DNA of 64,000 nt from Haliclystus octoradiatus (GCA_916610825.1 OU744451.1:3332345-3396344); one strand, 5' to 3'. Numbered from the stretch's first letter, positions 21,168 to 32,965 are shown. Numbers and translations: made by a program. Notes: generated by a model not told the origin, from the letters alone.

Positions 21168-23015
21168 TTATGGTGCTGCCAGTAGATGTCTTCGATCTAG
21201 ACGATATACCTGACCACGTTCATCTCTGACTGCAAATATGGAAGGTAGTACTTCAGCTCCAGGCCACGTATCGTCCCTGTTTGGTCGGATTCTTACTTTA
21301 TCACCAGCCATAAGCTCAGGAAGAAGATGAGAATTTTGATCATACTGGAGTTTAGACTCAATTTGTCTATTTTTCAAATGCTTTTTTACATCTTTTTCGT
21401 CAATTTGACTAGGACGGAGTAGGATTTCATGAATCGGCAATGTTGACCTTGTTCGACGGTTCATAAGAAGTTGTGCAGGAGATAACCCAATATCTGTGAA
21501 CGGAGTATTTCTGAACTGTAGTAACCCTTTGAATGACTCCTTGTGTTCTCTGTAAGCCATCTTGAATATCCCTTTCACTATTTGGATTGCTTTCTCTGCA
21601 GCGCCACTTAATTGAGGGTATTCTGGTTGGGGGAATTGTAAAAAACAACACATCGATCGCCTCCAGAGACTACAAAACAGAGGAATGAGGGTCATTTTCC
21701 GCTGTAATTATCGAACTCATGTCTCAGACATGCTCAACCAACTTGGTTGGCTACCAGTCAGAGACAGACTAACTACACAACAGCTAATATTCACACATAA
21801 ACTAAAATTCAATTTAGCTCCTCCCTTGCTCTCCAATTTGTTTCAAAAACCACACTCCATTAGAACACGTGCACATTCCCACAATGACATCTACATTGAG
21901 TCAAGCCATAGACACTCATTCAAGTATGCTGGTGCTCATAAGTGGAATGACCTTCCGTCTGAGATGAAGATTGTTGCTAGTGGAACCAGTTCTAAGCATC
22001 TTCTCAAGAAGCAATTGCATAGCAAATCGTGACAAATTTTCTTTTTTTAGCCATAGACTTTATTGTAAATATTATCTATATACCAACTATAAACCTTACC
22101 TTTTATACTTATCGTGTACACATGTACACATATATATTATATTTGTTTCAATCAGTCCTGTGAAAAAAAGCTCCTGTAGCTTATCAGGTTCTGAATAAAT
22201 GATGATGTAATGAGGGTGAATGAGTGAATCCTCATTATTGTGCAAACTCTTTAAATAAATGAATTTTGCAGGATGCATCATGTGTGTTGCTGAATTGAGA
22301 TCCATTGTCTGATAAACTTCTGCTGGAATCCCAAAACAGGCAAAAATTTTCTTCAGATTATTGATGGTACATGGAGCAGATTTATTACATAACAGTTCTA
22401 TTTCAAAATATTTTGAATAACAATCTACTTCGAATAGGTAGCCATGTCCTGCAAAACTCAAAAATGTCAATTCCAACTTTTCCATTGCAGTCCAGGAATT
22501 GAATGAAATTTCAGTGGCTCTTTTGGTTGACGATTTCGATATGCTAAGCAAGTAGAGCATGATTGCATTTTAGCTTTGATCTGTGCCGACATCAAGGGCC
22601 AAAATACATAATCGCGAGCATATGCTAATGTCTAAGTTTCCCCCATTTGCGCCTGATGTACTTCTTTTAACTAATCTGCTCTTAGTGCATCAGGGACAAC
22701 GGTACGATAACTCTTGAATAACAATCCATCTTCAACTCTCAATTCCTAACGGTAATTCCACTAGCACCTCGCATCATCTTGCGCTGACAACTTTGTCATC
22801 CATGAACGACATATTTAATCACTATTTGCATACATGAATATAGAACAGCTGCTTCCTGAAACATCTTCAATATGCTAGGTTGTAGATTTAAAAAGTTCAC
22901 AAGATCAATACCAATAATGGCATCTTTAACATCATCATTACTGTAATTCTTAATAGAATGACGACAGAATCAGTCAGATACAACCTGCTGCTTACCAGGA
23001 CATACTTTACAACCA
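21168..23015 (-). pseudogene. Gypsy-type LTR retrotransposon pol relic (RNase H end and integrase)
   Basis: The minus strand reads the RNase H-integrase junction (GKQQVVSD near 22990). The integrase zinc-binding region follows (VVPDALRAD, then a C-x-x-C pair CSTCLAYRN near 22570). The core follows with a damaged active-site block (FGIPAEVYQTMDLNSAT near 22275-22320). After a LINE insertion it resumes PQPEYPQLSGAAEKAIQIVKG (about 21575-21635), the NTPFTDIGLSPAQLLMNRR region and the C-terminal DKVRIRPNRDDTWPGAEV strand with VYRLDRRHL. Stops and altered catalytic residues show it is dead. No LTRs were identified. Confidence 0.8.
21647..22199 (+). mobile_element. LINE 3' fragment inserted in the Gypsy integrase
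   Basis: It is the same family as the fragment at 3751-4320: HIDRLQRLQNRGMRVIF, RTHVSDMLNQLGWLPVRDR, HNDIYIESSHRHSF, and WNDLPSEMKIVASG near the end, with a stop at 22030-22032. The 3' end is aataaatgatgatg. It splits the Gypsy integrase between the IHPHY and PQPEYPQ segments, so it inserted after the Gypsy element. It is 5'-truncated. Confidence 0.8.
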
Positions 23016-24177
23016 GATCATATATATATAAATAAATATAATGATAAATATGGTTGAAAATAGTCAAAGATTAGACATTCATTTTGCTACTTAAAGTTTC
23101 ACGCCTAAGCGATCATCAGGAAATTTATTAGAAAAGAAAAAAAAATTGTGTAGCTGGTACCTCAAAACCAGAGAATTTGAGAATTCGAAATAGGATAAAT
23201 TTGCTGCTGCATCTCAATTTCTTAAATTTTGAATCAGTATGCTGGTTTTGCGATAGTGAGTGTCTGGTCTCTGTAAATTAGATGTACTTATTATAAGCAA
23301 CATTCTTCTGTACAACAATAGCATACGGCCAAACCTGTTATAATGATCGCCTCTATACATCATCCACCTGTCTATAGTGGTCACTCTTCCAATGTCTAAA
23401 ATAGTATTTTCTATTGAATCAATCCTGTATGTAAGGTCAACTACATATAGTGGTAAATTCATATCCATCTTATAGCTAGCTGTTACATTCAGGTGTCACT
23501 GTATAAAGAGTAATGAAAAAAGCACCGTTATCACATTTTATGTCTTTTGGATTACTTGAGCATACCTTGCTATCTAATGAAACAATTAATCAGAATAGAT
23601 GTTTTTCAAAGTGAATCCTGATGGGTGATTTATGATGAAGACTTCTGTGTATCTCTATGTCAGTGTATTTTGGTAGGATTCAAGATTATATGTTTTAATT
23701 ATGTAAGTTAACCCTGGTTAATTGTGAACATAGGGTGAAAGACACAATTTGGAGATGGACCCTTCATGGCATCTATTTCTCTTGACTGTCTCGTCAGAGC
23801 TGTAAGCCACCTTACAGAATATAACCATTGTTCCTCTATAATGTGTGTGATAAGTACACTATGCGATTCAATGGTAGTTTGTTAGGAATGTTTTATCTTG
23901 GCAATCTAGTAGCCACATGTGCGAAATACCTACCGCTTTCTTCTCTCTTTCTTCCCATTTTTTCTTTCGTCTTTTCATCAACATCATTGCCTTGATGACA
24001 TTGATAACATACCAAAAATGGCACTCCATCAAACCCAAATGAAATACCTTTCTCTGCAAACATGGACCATTGTAGTCTACATTGACTCTTCGCTTATAGA
24101 AGGAACTCTGCTGTTTCTTTATCTGTGTACACCCAAAAGATCAATTTCATTTCCAATCCCAGCCCTTATATTAACAA

Positions 24178-24257
24178 TTAGACACCGAGCCCGAGTAGCA
24201 CCGAGGTCCTCTGAGGTGACTATTCAGGACGGTAGCCAACAAGGGCGAGTTGTCTAA
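24178..24257. mobile_element. Short palindromic MITE-like repeat, copy 1
   Basis: About 80 bp bounded by TTAGACA and TGTCTAA. Its right half (gaggtgactattcagg, acggtagccaac) is closely shared with 32885-32965. The stretch 23130-24177 upstream otherwise shows no gene or recognisable element. Confidence 0.5.
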
Positions 24258-24713
24258 CTGTTTTAGTAGAAACCAACTAGTGGTACAAGCCAGACACATC
24301 AAAAGAAATAAATTCCAACTATTTATTCGCTTTCTTGCATAACTGATATTTAATACAACCGTCAATCAAAGGCATCCATGACGACTGCAGCGTCGTGATT
24401 TGGAGGATGAATTTTAATTTGGCTTAAATCAGATTTAATTTTTTATACAAAAAAGTATGATATTAGTATGATACTACAAATTTACAGCCCCACAAAATTG
24501 CAAACTTGAGCAAGGTAACTATTGAGTATCTAAAAATTCACAAATTTTTGCAGTTTGTAGTATAAACATTTGTTATTTATAAACTTTTGCTGACTAGTGA
24601 ATTAATTTAATAAGATTAAAATTGGATATGCATAGCCTACCATTAAACAACTTTGACCAATGTTGTAGGGACCAATGTTGACTATGACCTATAAATACCG
24701 ACTATAATATATT

Positions 24714-25556
24714 AAACCAAACACCACAATGAGACAAATACAATAAAACCAATCAGTGAACAATAAATAATTTAAATGTACAATGTAGAAGGGACAACTT
24801 TAAAGAATAACAAATAAAATTAACTTTGACAAATAAATGTACAACTAGGCAGCGAATATTAAACCAATGAATATAATATTCAAAACCAACCACTACAGCG
24901 AGACAAATGCAATGAAACCAATCAGCGAACAATAAATAATTTAAATATACAATGTATAAGGGACAACTTTAAAGAGTTACAAATAAAATTAACTATGACA
25001 GATAAATGCACAACCAGCCAGCGAACAATAAACCAATGAATGAAATATTCAAAACCAACCACTACAGTGAGACAAATACAATGAAACCAATCAGTGAACA
25101 ATAAATAATTTAAATATACAATGTAGAAGGGACAACTTTAAAGAATAACAAATAAAATTAACTTTGACAAATAAATGTACAACTAGGCAGCGAATATTAA
25201 ACCAATGAATATAATATTCAAAACCAACAATACAGCGAGACAAATGCAATGAAACCAATCAGCGAACAATAAATAATTTAAATATACAATGTATAAGGGA
25301 CAACTTTAAAGAGTTACAAATAAAATTAACTATGACAAATAAATGTACAACTAGGCAGCGAATATTAAACCAATGAATAAGATATTCAAAACCAACCACT
25401 ACAGCGAGACAAATGCAATGAAACCAATCAGCGAACAATAAATAATTTAAATATACAATGTATAAGGGACAACTTTATAGAGTAACAAACAAAATTAACT
25501 ATGACAGATAAATGTACAACCAGCCAGCGAACAATAAAACCAATGAATAAAATAAC
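24714..25556. repeat. 169-bp satellite, five tandem copies
   Basis: The marker gagacaaat recurs at 24731, 24900, 25069, 25237 and 25406 (spacing 168-169 bp). Units share ccaatcag, gaacaataaataattta and ggacaacttta. Two variants are visible: one with cagtgaac, gtagaaggg and aagaataac (copies 1 and 3), one with cagcgaac, gtataaggg and agagt (copies 2, 4, 5). The last unit decays near 25550. There is no coding potential. Confidence 0.92.
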
Positions 25557-25585
25557 ACCCAAACACCATTACTGTCAATCAATCA

Positions 25586-25824
25586 ATCAAATTTTAGTTG
25601 TTATGGAAACTAATCAATCGTAACACAGGGAAAATAACATACGAGTGAAACAATAGATTATCCAAGGATTGTCTCAGTATAGTATAGAGACGAGATAGAT
25701 GGAGGGCAATCTAGAAATCTTGAATATAGATAGTCATCATTTGAAAAGCTATCAAGAGTGTCCGCAAGAAATAAAAGATAAAGATATGGGTATGTAGTAT
25801 TAACTCAAATTAGCAAATTATAAA
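25586..25824 (+). repeat. Dispersed repeat, copy 1 (second copy at window end)
   Basis: This segment matches 63762-64000 in the same orientation, with shared blocks actaatcaatcgtaac, catcatttgaaaagctat, gaataaagataaagatatg-type sequence and agcaaattataaatt. The right limit may lie beyond 25824 because the other copy runs off the window. It could be a transposable element or a duplicated promoter/first-exon segment. The following 25825-27009 shows nothing recognisable. Confidence 0.75.
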
Positions 25825-27009
25825 TTACAAATTATAGCAATTAATGCAGACGCATTTCATTGAAAACATTTTAAATAGTATATATCTTTTACTCAAAGTG
25901 CTGAAATATGAATAGATCAAATATAAGTCACAATTTGACACAACTAGTACCCAGTAACACGCGATGCGAGTATAATAGTGTGAAATGATTCATGGGAGCC
26001 CACAGCTTTTACCTTTTGGGGGCCTCCCAAGGAACATACAAAAATCTGCCTTAATTAAGTCTCTATCCAGCATTCTGGTGTCTAGTTTGAATTTAGGCTG
26101 TGAAGTAGAAATCCCAAAGCCATGATTTTATGAGGATCAAAAGACTGGGCATACCTGTTATTGATTTTGATTATGCGATGTACTAATTTTAAGTACAGGT
26201 ATCTTCATCGCTTATTTTAAAGGAGGTTACAAATTACATTCAAACTTGTACATATAAATCATTCAAATGCTACAATACTGTAGAGTAAATGCCTGCCAAT
26301 GTTTTTGTTAGTTGCATTAGTTCCTCAAGATGTTTTCAATTCGCTGGAATCTAATCATTTCGGCGATCTGTAGCGTTTGCAACTGGATTCTGTTCCACCT
26401 TTACGACAGATGAAATGAACTTAATTATGCACTGTATAAAACTGTTTCTATGCATTAAGCAACATTATTAAAGCTCCCTCCCACGTCGGGATACTATAAT
26501 TAAATACTTATTGGGGAACGGCATCCCCCTCAGACAAGGCATTCTGAAAACCTATTCTTTAGGCTTTTCTGTTGACATTTCCAAAATGATAAAGCGATAT
26601 GGAAGGGAATATACAGCTTTAAAAGTCAGTTACATATACTTTGCATAACACTATCTATATACAGATGTGTCACATATTTAAGTTGAACATTTCATGGGTT
26701 ACTAAATGTAAGAAAAGAGCTATAAAGAATATACATACATAGTTCTTTGTTGATAATAGATTGGAGTAATAAAATAAAGTAATCTATATAAAAAGCAAAG
26801 CCGAATCCTTGATATCTTTTTATGCAAGGCGAATATGGAAGAAGTTATTAGCCTAGCTCACTGTTTGGACTATTAAGATCATTTTGAACTAAATATCGTC
26901 ACACTTCATGAGATAATAAATGCGTGAAAAGAGGACAAACATTCAGACAGGCACGGCGAATCACGCTCTATTTGTATATAGATAGCTAACAGCAAATAGA
27001 TTTATTAAT

Positions 27010-27440
27010 AAAGAACAACGTTTGGGTTCTCAATATAGCCGATTAAGCAAAAAAATCAGTTCAAATTTTAAACCTGTTTTTAAAAGTGCAAAAATTATCG
27101 ATGAACTCAGATACCGTGAAGAAAAACCAAAGATTTAAAATCAGCAAAGATATGTGTACCAGTTTAAGTGCAGTTTGTGTGAGGTAAACTATGTCGGTTT
27201 TACTTGCCGGCATCTACACGAACGCATTAAAGAGCATGTTACCCAATCTTCTACTGTTGGTCAACGTTTATAAAATGCACACGGTCTCGCCCCTAAGGAC
27301 ATCGGAAATAAATTTTCCATTCTAAGCCGCTGCAAGGACAAATTTGATTGTTTGGTTTATGAAATGATTTTCATTAGGGATTTGAAACCTAGCCTTAATG
27401 GACAATCTGAATTTATAAGATCAAAATTTTTTTCGTAAAT
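27010..27440 (+). pseudogene. Penelope-like element fragment, GIY-YIG end
   Basis: The + strand reads YQFKCSLCEVNYVGFTC, RHLHERIKEH, a stop at about 27271, then FSILSRCKDKFDCLVYEM and FIRDLKPSLNGQSE. This parallels the endonuclease end of the element at 6857-7351. The RT part is absent. The in-frame stop shows decay. The region 27441-27949 holds no further recognised feature. Confidence 0.8.
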
Positions 27441-27961
27441 TCCATCTCCCCAAGGATGCATTTTTATTATTATAGCTATTTAATATGTAAAAACTATAAA
27501 TTAGGGTACTTTTCAACCTTGTATTTAACTTGGAATTAGGCTCAGTTGAGAACCCGAAATTTTGTTCTTTCTTAATAAATCTATCTGCTGTTAGCTATTG
27601 CATCAATTTTTTGTCTAAGAAGACTCTTATTGAATTTATAAGTCACAAATCTATTAGGACGATGCAAGAAAAACCCCAATCATGTACTTCACTGAAGAAT
27701 TACCTACTCTTTGCAAATTTTATTTCATAGCAATTTATTAAGAACAGCAAACACATGATTAAACATAACCAAGCATATTCACGGTCGTAAGTCCTTCGAC
27801 ACGCCCCAAAAACTTATGATTGATATTTCAAACAATTTTGAGACTAGAAATTGCAAAATCATGCAATTTAGGGGGTACTGTACTCAGGCTCCCAATTATC
27901 TGTAGAGATATTAGACCTAACCTCTCAACAATGTCGCCTCTTTTCTAGCTAGGGAGTGATC

Positions 27962-30900
27962 GCCATGCAAATAAAATCGTAAACCAAGGGAAAACTCACT
28001 CAGCCATTGAAAGACAACAATGGATGAATAGTCTTTCAGTAACAGAAATTGGACAACAGACTATTGAATCCAATGATAAGCATTGTTCAACTGAAAACAA
28101 CAGCTCGGATCTGCGGACTGCCCCCCGGGACCGTGAGGTGGGAAAGCCTAAAGGAAAACCTACCCCCGCATTCGTAACTATAGCAACTTTCAACGCAAAT
28201 ACATTAATAAAAGAACATCGTCTTAGTGAGCTGATAAAGCTCGCAGAAGACATGGAGATCGACATCATTGCTCTGCAAGAACATAGAAGAGTTCTTCAAA
28301 CAGATTTTGAAACCATCAACGTCGGCAAAGGATGGACAGCACGCCTAAGCAGTGCACGAACAGGTGGACATGGTGGAGTTGGCTTTATAACATCCCCACG
28401 CATTGAGCATTGCATTTTAAAAGTCGATAATCATCATCATCGTGTTATCTCTATGTCAGCTCAGCTAAAAGACCAACGAATCCATATTATCAACTGCCAC
28501 CTACCAACAGCTGCTCAGCCATCTACATTAGAAGTGTGCAATATACTAGATATGATTGACAACATCATGGAAAACCTTCCGAGCCGTGACTTGACATTAC
28601 TTGCAGGTGATATGAATGCAGATCTACCATGCGATGGTATGACAGTAAAGAACAAGCATACATTTAAAGTCACGCCTCAATCTGAACATTCTTGCGCAGT
28701 ATCTGACTTTGTAGTTGGACATGAACTTACTGCAATTAATGGAACAATGCGTCAGAAACAGCGTAAATTGGTCACATTTTACGGACCACGCAAACGGAAA
28801 GCTCGATTAGACTACATATTCGTGCACAGCCGTAGAGCACATCTAATCAGATTTGTAAAGACCATTCGACCCCGCTGTATTCCATCAGACCATGCAATGG
28901 TATACTGCCGCATCAACGTGAGACTCTGGCTACCAAGAATCAGGAAAGCAAGATCACAGCCAAATTGGGACTCCTTAAAAAATGAAAACATCAAACAAGA
29001 GTTTATCAATGAAGTCTTCAAATCACATTCTGGTGAAGAAAACTACGATTCATACGTTGAAGCAATTCACAGTGCTGCAAACAGAGTACTTCCAATAAAG
29101 CGTTCAAATAGAGTCACATGTCTGTGGGAAAGTGATTATGGAATTTGCAAAGAAAGGCATCGTCTTCTGGAAGCTCCTAGAGGAGAAATAAATAACCATG
29201 AGAGAATACTCGAAGAAGCACATAACCATGCAAGGGAGCAGCTAATTAAGCAAGTTGCAGATAACATCAATCAACATCATGAAGCCGGGCGCAATCAGGC
29301 GGTATGGCGTGGCATAGAACAACTCACTGGCCGTAAACAAAGACCAAATGCCATTGTGAAAGCATCATCAATTAAAGATCGCCTAAAAATGATTGAGTCA
29401 CACTTCAGCAACATATTAAATTCTAATCAGAACTTGCTACACCTATGTGATCCACTCCAGCCTCCAACGGGATTACCACCTGCACCTGCAGTCAAGTCTG
29501 GACCAATCACTGATGAAGAAATTTCACGTGCATGCAGTTCAACATCTAGTGGCAAAGCCAGCGGACAAGATCACATTCCTTCTGATGTCACGCGCATTAC
29601 CGAAATCACTGAGAGATATCTGAAACCAATAATGAATCCTATGATTACAGAGGGTAAGGACCCACCTCAATGCTTTCGAAAGTCAACCATTGTCTGCATC
29701 CCAAAGCAGGGAAATGTCAATAATCTAAACAATCAACGCGGTCTCTCCTTAATGCTATGTAGTGCAAAGTTGTACAACCGCATCATCATGGACAGATTAA
29801 GGACGAGATTGGAGTCAATACTGCTGAACATACAAGCCGGTTTCAGGATGGAGAGAGGGACAACTGAGCAAATTACTGCCTTAAAGATCTGTATTGAAAC
29901 CTGTCAAAAAAGGAAGAAAGACCTAGTGGTAATATTTGTTGATTTCAAGAAAGCATTCGACAGCATCACCAGAAGTGCATTACCTACGATCATGAGGTTC
30001 TATGGCATACCAGAAGATATCATAACAGCAATCATGTCAATGTACACCAATACAGAAGCCACGGTAAAGACTCGAAATGGATATACTGACCCGTTCACAA
30101 CCACCTCTGGTGTTCTACAGGGTGACACCTTGGCACCATATTTATTCATCTTGGTCATGGACTACGTGTTACGGATGTCACTAAGGGAAGAAGATGCTTA
30201 TACCTTAAGAAGACGTCTCTGCCTCAGGAAACCAGCTGTGAAGTTACCAGCCTTGGCCTACGCGGATGACTGTGCATTAATGAGCAACGATGCCCGATCA
30301 GCAGAACGCCAACTACACCGATTCGAGACAGAGGCAAGGAAGGTTGGATTGTCAATCAACGAGGCAAAAACCGAAGTTATGTACATTGGACCTCCATCAG
30401 ATGAATATACCATCAAATCAATCAACGGACAACCACTTCCTGTTGCAAAAGATTACAAATACCTTGGCTGCCAAGTTCTCAAAAGTGAATCATCGTTCAA
30501 ACATAGAAGACGTTTAGCATGGACTGCAGCCATTAAACTCAGGAAGGTATGGGGATCCAATGTCGACATGTCATGTAAAGTACATCTTTTTACGTCATGT
30601 ATTGAAAGCGTGCTCTTTTATAGCTCTGAAGCATGGACTCTCAGCACCACACTAGCAGAGCAAGTAGATGCCTCCCACAGAGCACTTATTCGATATGCAG
30701 TGGATATCAGATTCCCCAATGTTATCAGCAACAAAGATTTATATAATCTGACGGGATTGAAGGCTGCACAGAAGCGCATACGTAATCTTCGCCTCTCGCT
30801 CATTGGCCACGCCTTAAGACGCCCAACCTGTCCTCTGGCTATGTCACTGAATCCTGACAATCAACCGACCGAACCACTGAGAAGGGGAGGCGCTCTTATG

Positions 30901-31116
30901 AACACCTATGTTGGACAATTTACGAACGATCTTGGCGCCATGTACATACAACCAAATAATGTCATGTCCAAAGCGAATAACCGTGATGGCTGGAGAAATA
31001 ATGTAGTTAAATTATGTAAATAAACTTAAAGTTACTATTTTTGTTACGACGTTCAATAATTATGTATATATTTATAAATATCTTTTAATTGTACATACTA
31101 ATTTGACGTAAAGAGA
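27962..31116 (+). mobile_element. Full-length RTE-like LINE with 12-bp target duplication
   Basis: A 3,155-bp element flanked by TAGGGAGTGATC at 27950-27961 and 31117-31128. It begins gccatgcaaataaaatcg, carries one long ORF (28024-31023) and ends after about 93 bp of 3' sequence (ttgacgtaaagaga) without a long poly(A) tract. Size, single ORF with APE endonuclease and RT, and a short 3' end fit the RTE group. Perfect flanking repeats and an uninterrupted ORF indicate a recent insertion. Confidence 0.88.
28024..31023 (+). CDS. LINE ORF2 protein: APE endonuclease and reverse transcriptase
   Basis: 999 residues, uninterrupted. The N-terminal APE-type endonuclease shows the usual blocks: TFNANT (N57), ALQEH (E86), AGDMNAD (about 194-200), RLDYIFVH and SDHAMV (D289, H290). 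It would nick the target for target-primed reverse transcription. The RT follows, with GVLQGDTLAPYLF (motif B), VDFKKAF containing catalytic D640 (motif A) and YADD at 746-749 (motif C). The C-terminal part has YKYLGCQV, a stretch ending SSEAWTLSTTL, and RIRNLRLSLIGHALRR, as in RTE-type proteins. All visible catalytic residues are present, so activity is plausible. The ATG at 28024 was chosen because it opens the frame 62 bp inside the element. Confidence 0.93.
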   Translation: MNSLSVTEIGQQTIESNDKHCSTENNSSDLRTAPRDREVGKPKGKPTPAFVTIATFNANTLIKEHRLSELIKLAEDMEIDIIALQEHRRVLQTDFETINVGKGWTARLSSARTGGHGGVGFITSPRIEHCILKVDNHHHRVISMSAQLKDQRIHIINCHLPTAAQPSTLEVCNILDMIDNIMENLPSRDLTLLAGDMNADLPCDGMTVKNKHTFKVTPQSEHSCAVSDFVVGHELTAINGTMRQKQRKLVTFYGPRKRKARLDYIFVHSRRAHLIRFVKTIRPRCIPSDHAMVYCRINVRLWLPRIRKARSQPNWDSLKNENIKQEFINEVFKSHSGEENYDSYVEAIHSAANRVLPIKRSNRVTCLWESDYGICKERHRLLEAPRGEINNHERILEEAHNHAREQLIKQVADNINQHHEAGRNQAVWRGIEQLTGRKQRPNAIVKASSIKDRLKMIESHFSNILNSNQNLLHLCDPLQPPTGLPPAPAVKSGPITDEEISRACSSTSSGKASGQDHIPSDVTRITEITERYLKPIMNPMITEGKDPPQCFRKSTIVCIPKQGNVNNLNNQRGLSLMLCSAKLYNRIIMDRLRTRLESILLNIQAGFRMERGTTEQITALKICIETCQKRKKDLVVIFVDFKKAFDSITRSALPTIMRFYGIPEDIITAIMSMYTNTEATVKTRNGYTDPFTTTSGVLQGDTLAPYLFILVMDYVLRMSLREEDAYTLRRRLCLRKPAVKLPALAYADDCALMSNDARSAERQLHRFETEARKVGLSINEAKTEVMYIGPPSDEYTIKSINGQPLPVAKDYKYLGCQVLKSESSFKHRRRLAWTAAIKLRKVWGSNVDMSCKVHLFTSCIESVLFYSSEAWTLSTTLAEQVDASHRALIRYAVDIRFPNVISNKDLYNLTGLKAAQKRIRNLRLSLIGHALRRPTCPLAMSLNPDNQPTEPLRRGGALMNTYVGQFTNDLGAMYIQPNNVMSKANNRDGWRNNVVKLCK

Positions 31117-31351
31117 TAGGGAGTGATCCCAACCTGGAGGGAATCAGGTATTCGCTACATGCAACCGGTATATTTTATAATCAGAGTTATATAAGGTGTA
31201 TTGATTTGTCTCATGAGTCCATGTGTCTGATGTTCATTGATACACATAGTAACAACTCATCACAATTTCCAATTGCCAACCCTTTCCATCTCGCAAATGC
31301 TAATTTCGTCAGGCAAAATTGACAAAACCTCGGTTCAGATTCATGTAGATA

Positions 31352-31533
31352 CGGCCGTGCTCACATATCACATATAAATAGCAATACAGTCACAACACTG
31401 TTACATTCCTTAATTACGCAATGTATGCAATATAACTAATAACATACATTATAGAACAGCCTATACCAGGTAAACTATATTATATCTTCTATGTTTAATT
31501 CCAGTTGTTCGACACAAACCTAAGTTCAAAAGA
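31352..31533 (+). promoter_or_regulatory. Gene B promoter and 5' leader
   Basis: It closely matches the gene A block: tacggccgtg, cacaacactgttacattcc, cagcctataccaggtaaac, and the leader just before the ATG. The TATA element here is TATAGAA at 31450-31456 in place of TATAAAA. The acceptor-like taattccag is kept at 31496-31504. Similarity starts at the same point in both genes, which marks the 5' edge of the gene duplication. Confidence 0.6.
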
Positions 31534-31851
31534 ATGAATATACAGAAAATGGCAATATATCTGCCTTTCGTGATCTTATTCTTGAGTATCGTATATGGCG
31601 ATACACTATCTTTACTAACAAAGCCACTGCCAAATCGTGAAGTTCTGATCTACACATCATCAATATATGTTACTACCGTCTCCCAAGTACAATGCGGACT
31701 GAAATGCTCTTTATTGAAAAATGAATGTGTTTCAATCGAATGGAATCGGTTACAAAATTTTGATGGAAACAGATGTCAAATTTTTCTTAATCAAATCAAC
31801 AAGGAGGAAAAGCGAATTGCACTTTACAATGACAACATCAAAATATTCACA
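31534..31851 (+). CDS. Gene B exon 1: signal peptide and PAN/apple-like domain
   Basis: Codes 106 residues, the same length as gene A exon 1 and about 80 percent identical by eye. The signal peptide core is LPFVILFLSIVYG. The PAN-like cysteines are in QVQCGLKC, ECVSIEW and RCQIF. The donor is CACA|GTAAGAAG at the identical codon. The frame stays open past the donor to 32034, so a retained-intron product with 60 extra residues is possible but not supported by gene A. From 31860 to 32870 the intron holds no other recognised feature. Confidence 0.8.
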
Positions 31852-32884
31852 GTAAGAAGCAAATGTCTCTCCAAAGAATGTTTTACTGTGTATATACTGA
31901 GGGGTGAAACGGGGGTGCTGAGCACAGATCATGGAGAAAAATTTCAACTTTCAGGAATCCCAATGGCGAAATCTCTAAAATCACGGACAAATTTCATACC
32001 AACTTTAATAACTCTAACTGTAAATTTTGAATGATTTGTAGTGCTAACGCAGTAGCTATAGCAAAATGGATGAACAATCCCGATAGCTATATGACCTATA
32101 TGGTACCTTATTGCTGTAAATAGCTATCAATGCTTAATTATAAATGCTATAGAAAAACCCTTTTTGAAAGGAAAAGCGCCTCAGGGTGGGTTTGCAAGGC
32201 TAATGATGTGTGGATTCTACAAGAAATGCTATACAGATGTTCAAAATCTGAGTATGTGTATATTTTAAAAAGTTGCCACGAACTAGTTAATAATTAGTGA
32301 CTATATCGAGCGAGCGTCTAAACTAACGATATTCGAGCGATGATTAACTTTTTACAATTCTCAAATTGCATTTCGCTATGGCTACTGGCATTTATTAACA
32401 GTAGCAAAATAAAATTAATTCATGATATTTACTATAGAATAAGGAACTCACAAAAAAAGAAAAAAGAACATAAATTATCAAATACATCAAATTTGTGACC
32501 TCCGATTGCAGACAAAATAAGTATCATCTTAAGAAAATAAGAAAAATCAAAGAGTTGCAAAATTGATAAGTTTACTGGTAATTTAAATCAATCAGAATTC
32601 ATTATTTGCTTTTGTAGAAATAACACTTTTAAGCATTTAAAATCGGAAAAAATAGCGAACATTGGTTGTACGTCATCAAAACAACTGTAGTCGCTTCAGT
32701 AGTTGTCATACATTTTCTAATTGCACAGGAAAAAGTGAAAATGTCAATCACAGATCACAGAGAAAAATAATTGATTTCACAAATCACGACGCCCCAAAAA
32801 CAGCCGATCAGGTGTCACGAAAATACCCTTTATGCTACACTGTGCTAAAAACAGGCTTCTATTTAGTTTTAGTCGAAAATACCC

Positions 32885-32965
32885 TTGTTGTCTACCGTCC
32901 TGAATAGTCACCTCATAGGACATCGGTGACTATTCGACGGTAGCCAACTCGAGCTCGTTGTCTAA
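32885..32965. mobile_element. Short palindromic MITE-like repeat, copy 2
   Basis: The left arm tctaccgtcctgaatagtca (32891-32910) is the inverse of the right arm gtgactattc plus gacggtag (32926-32943), and the unit ends ttgtctaa. Both arms match the right half of the copy at 24178-24257. It lies in intron 1 of gene B, and no counterpart is seen in gene A. Confidence 0.6.

Noticed and set aside
31852-32034. Extension of gene B exon 1 to a 166-residue protein
   Set aside because: Gene A has a stop soon after the same donor, and the strong conserved GTAAGA donor supports splicing; kept only as a possible isoform.
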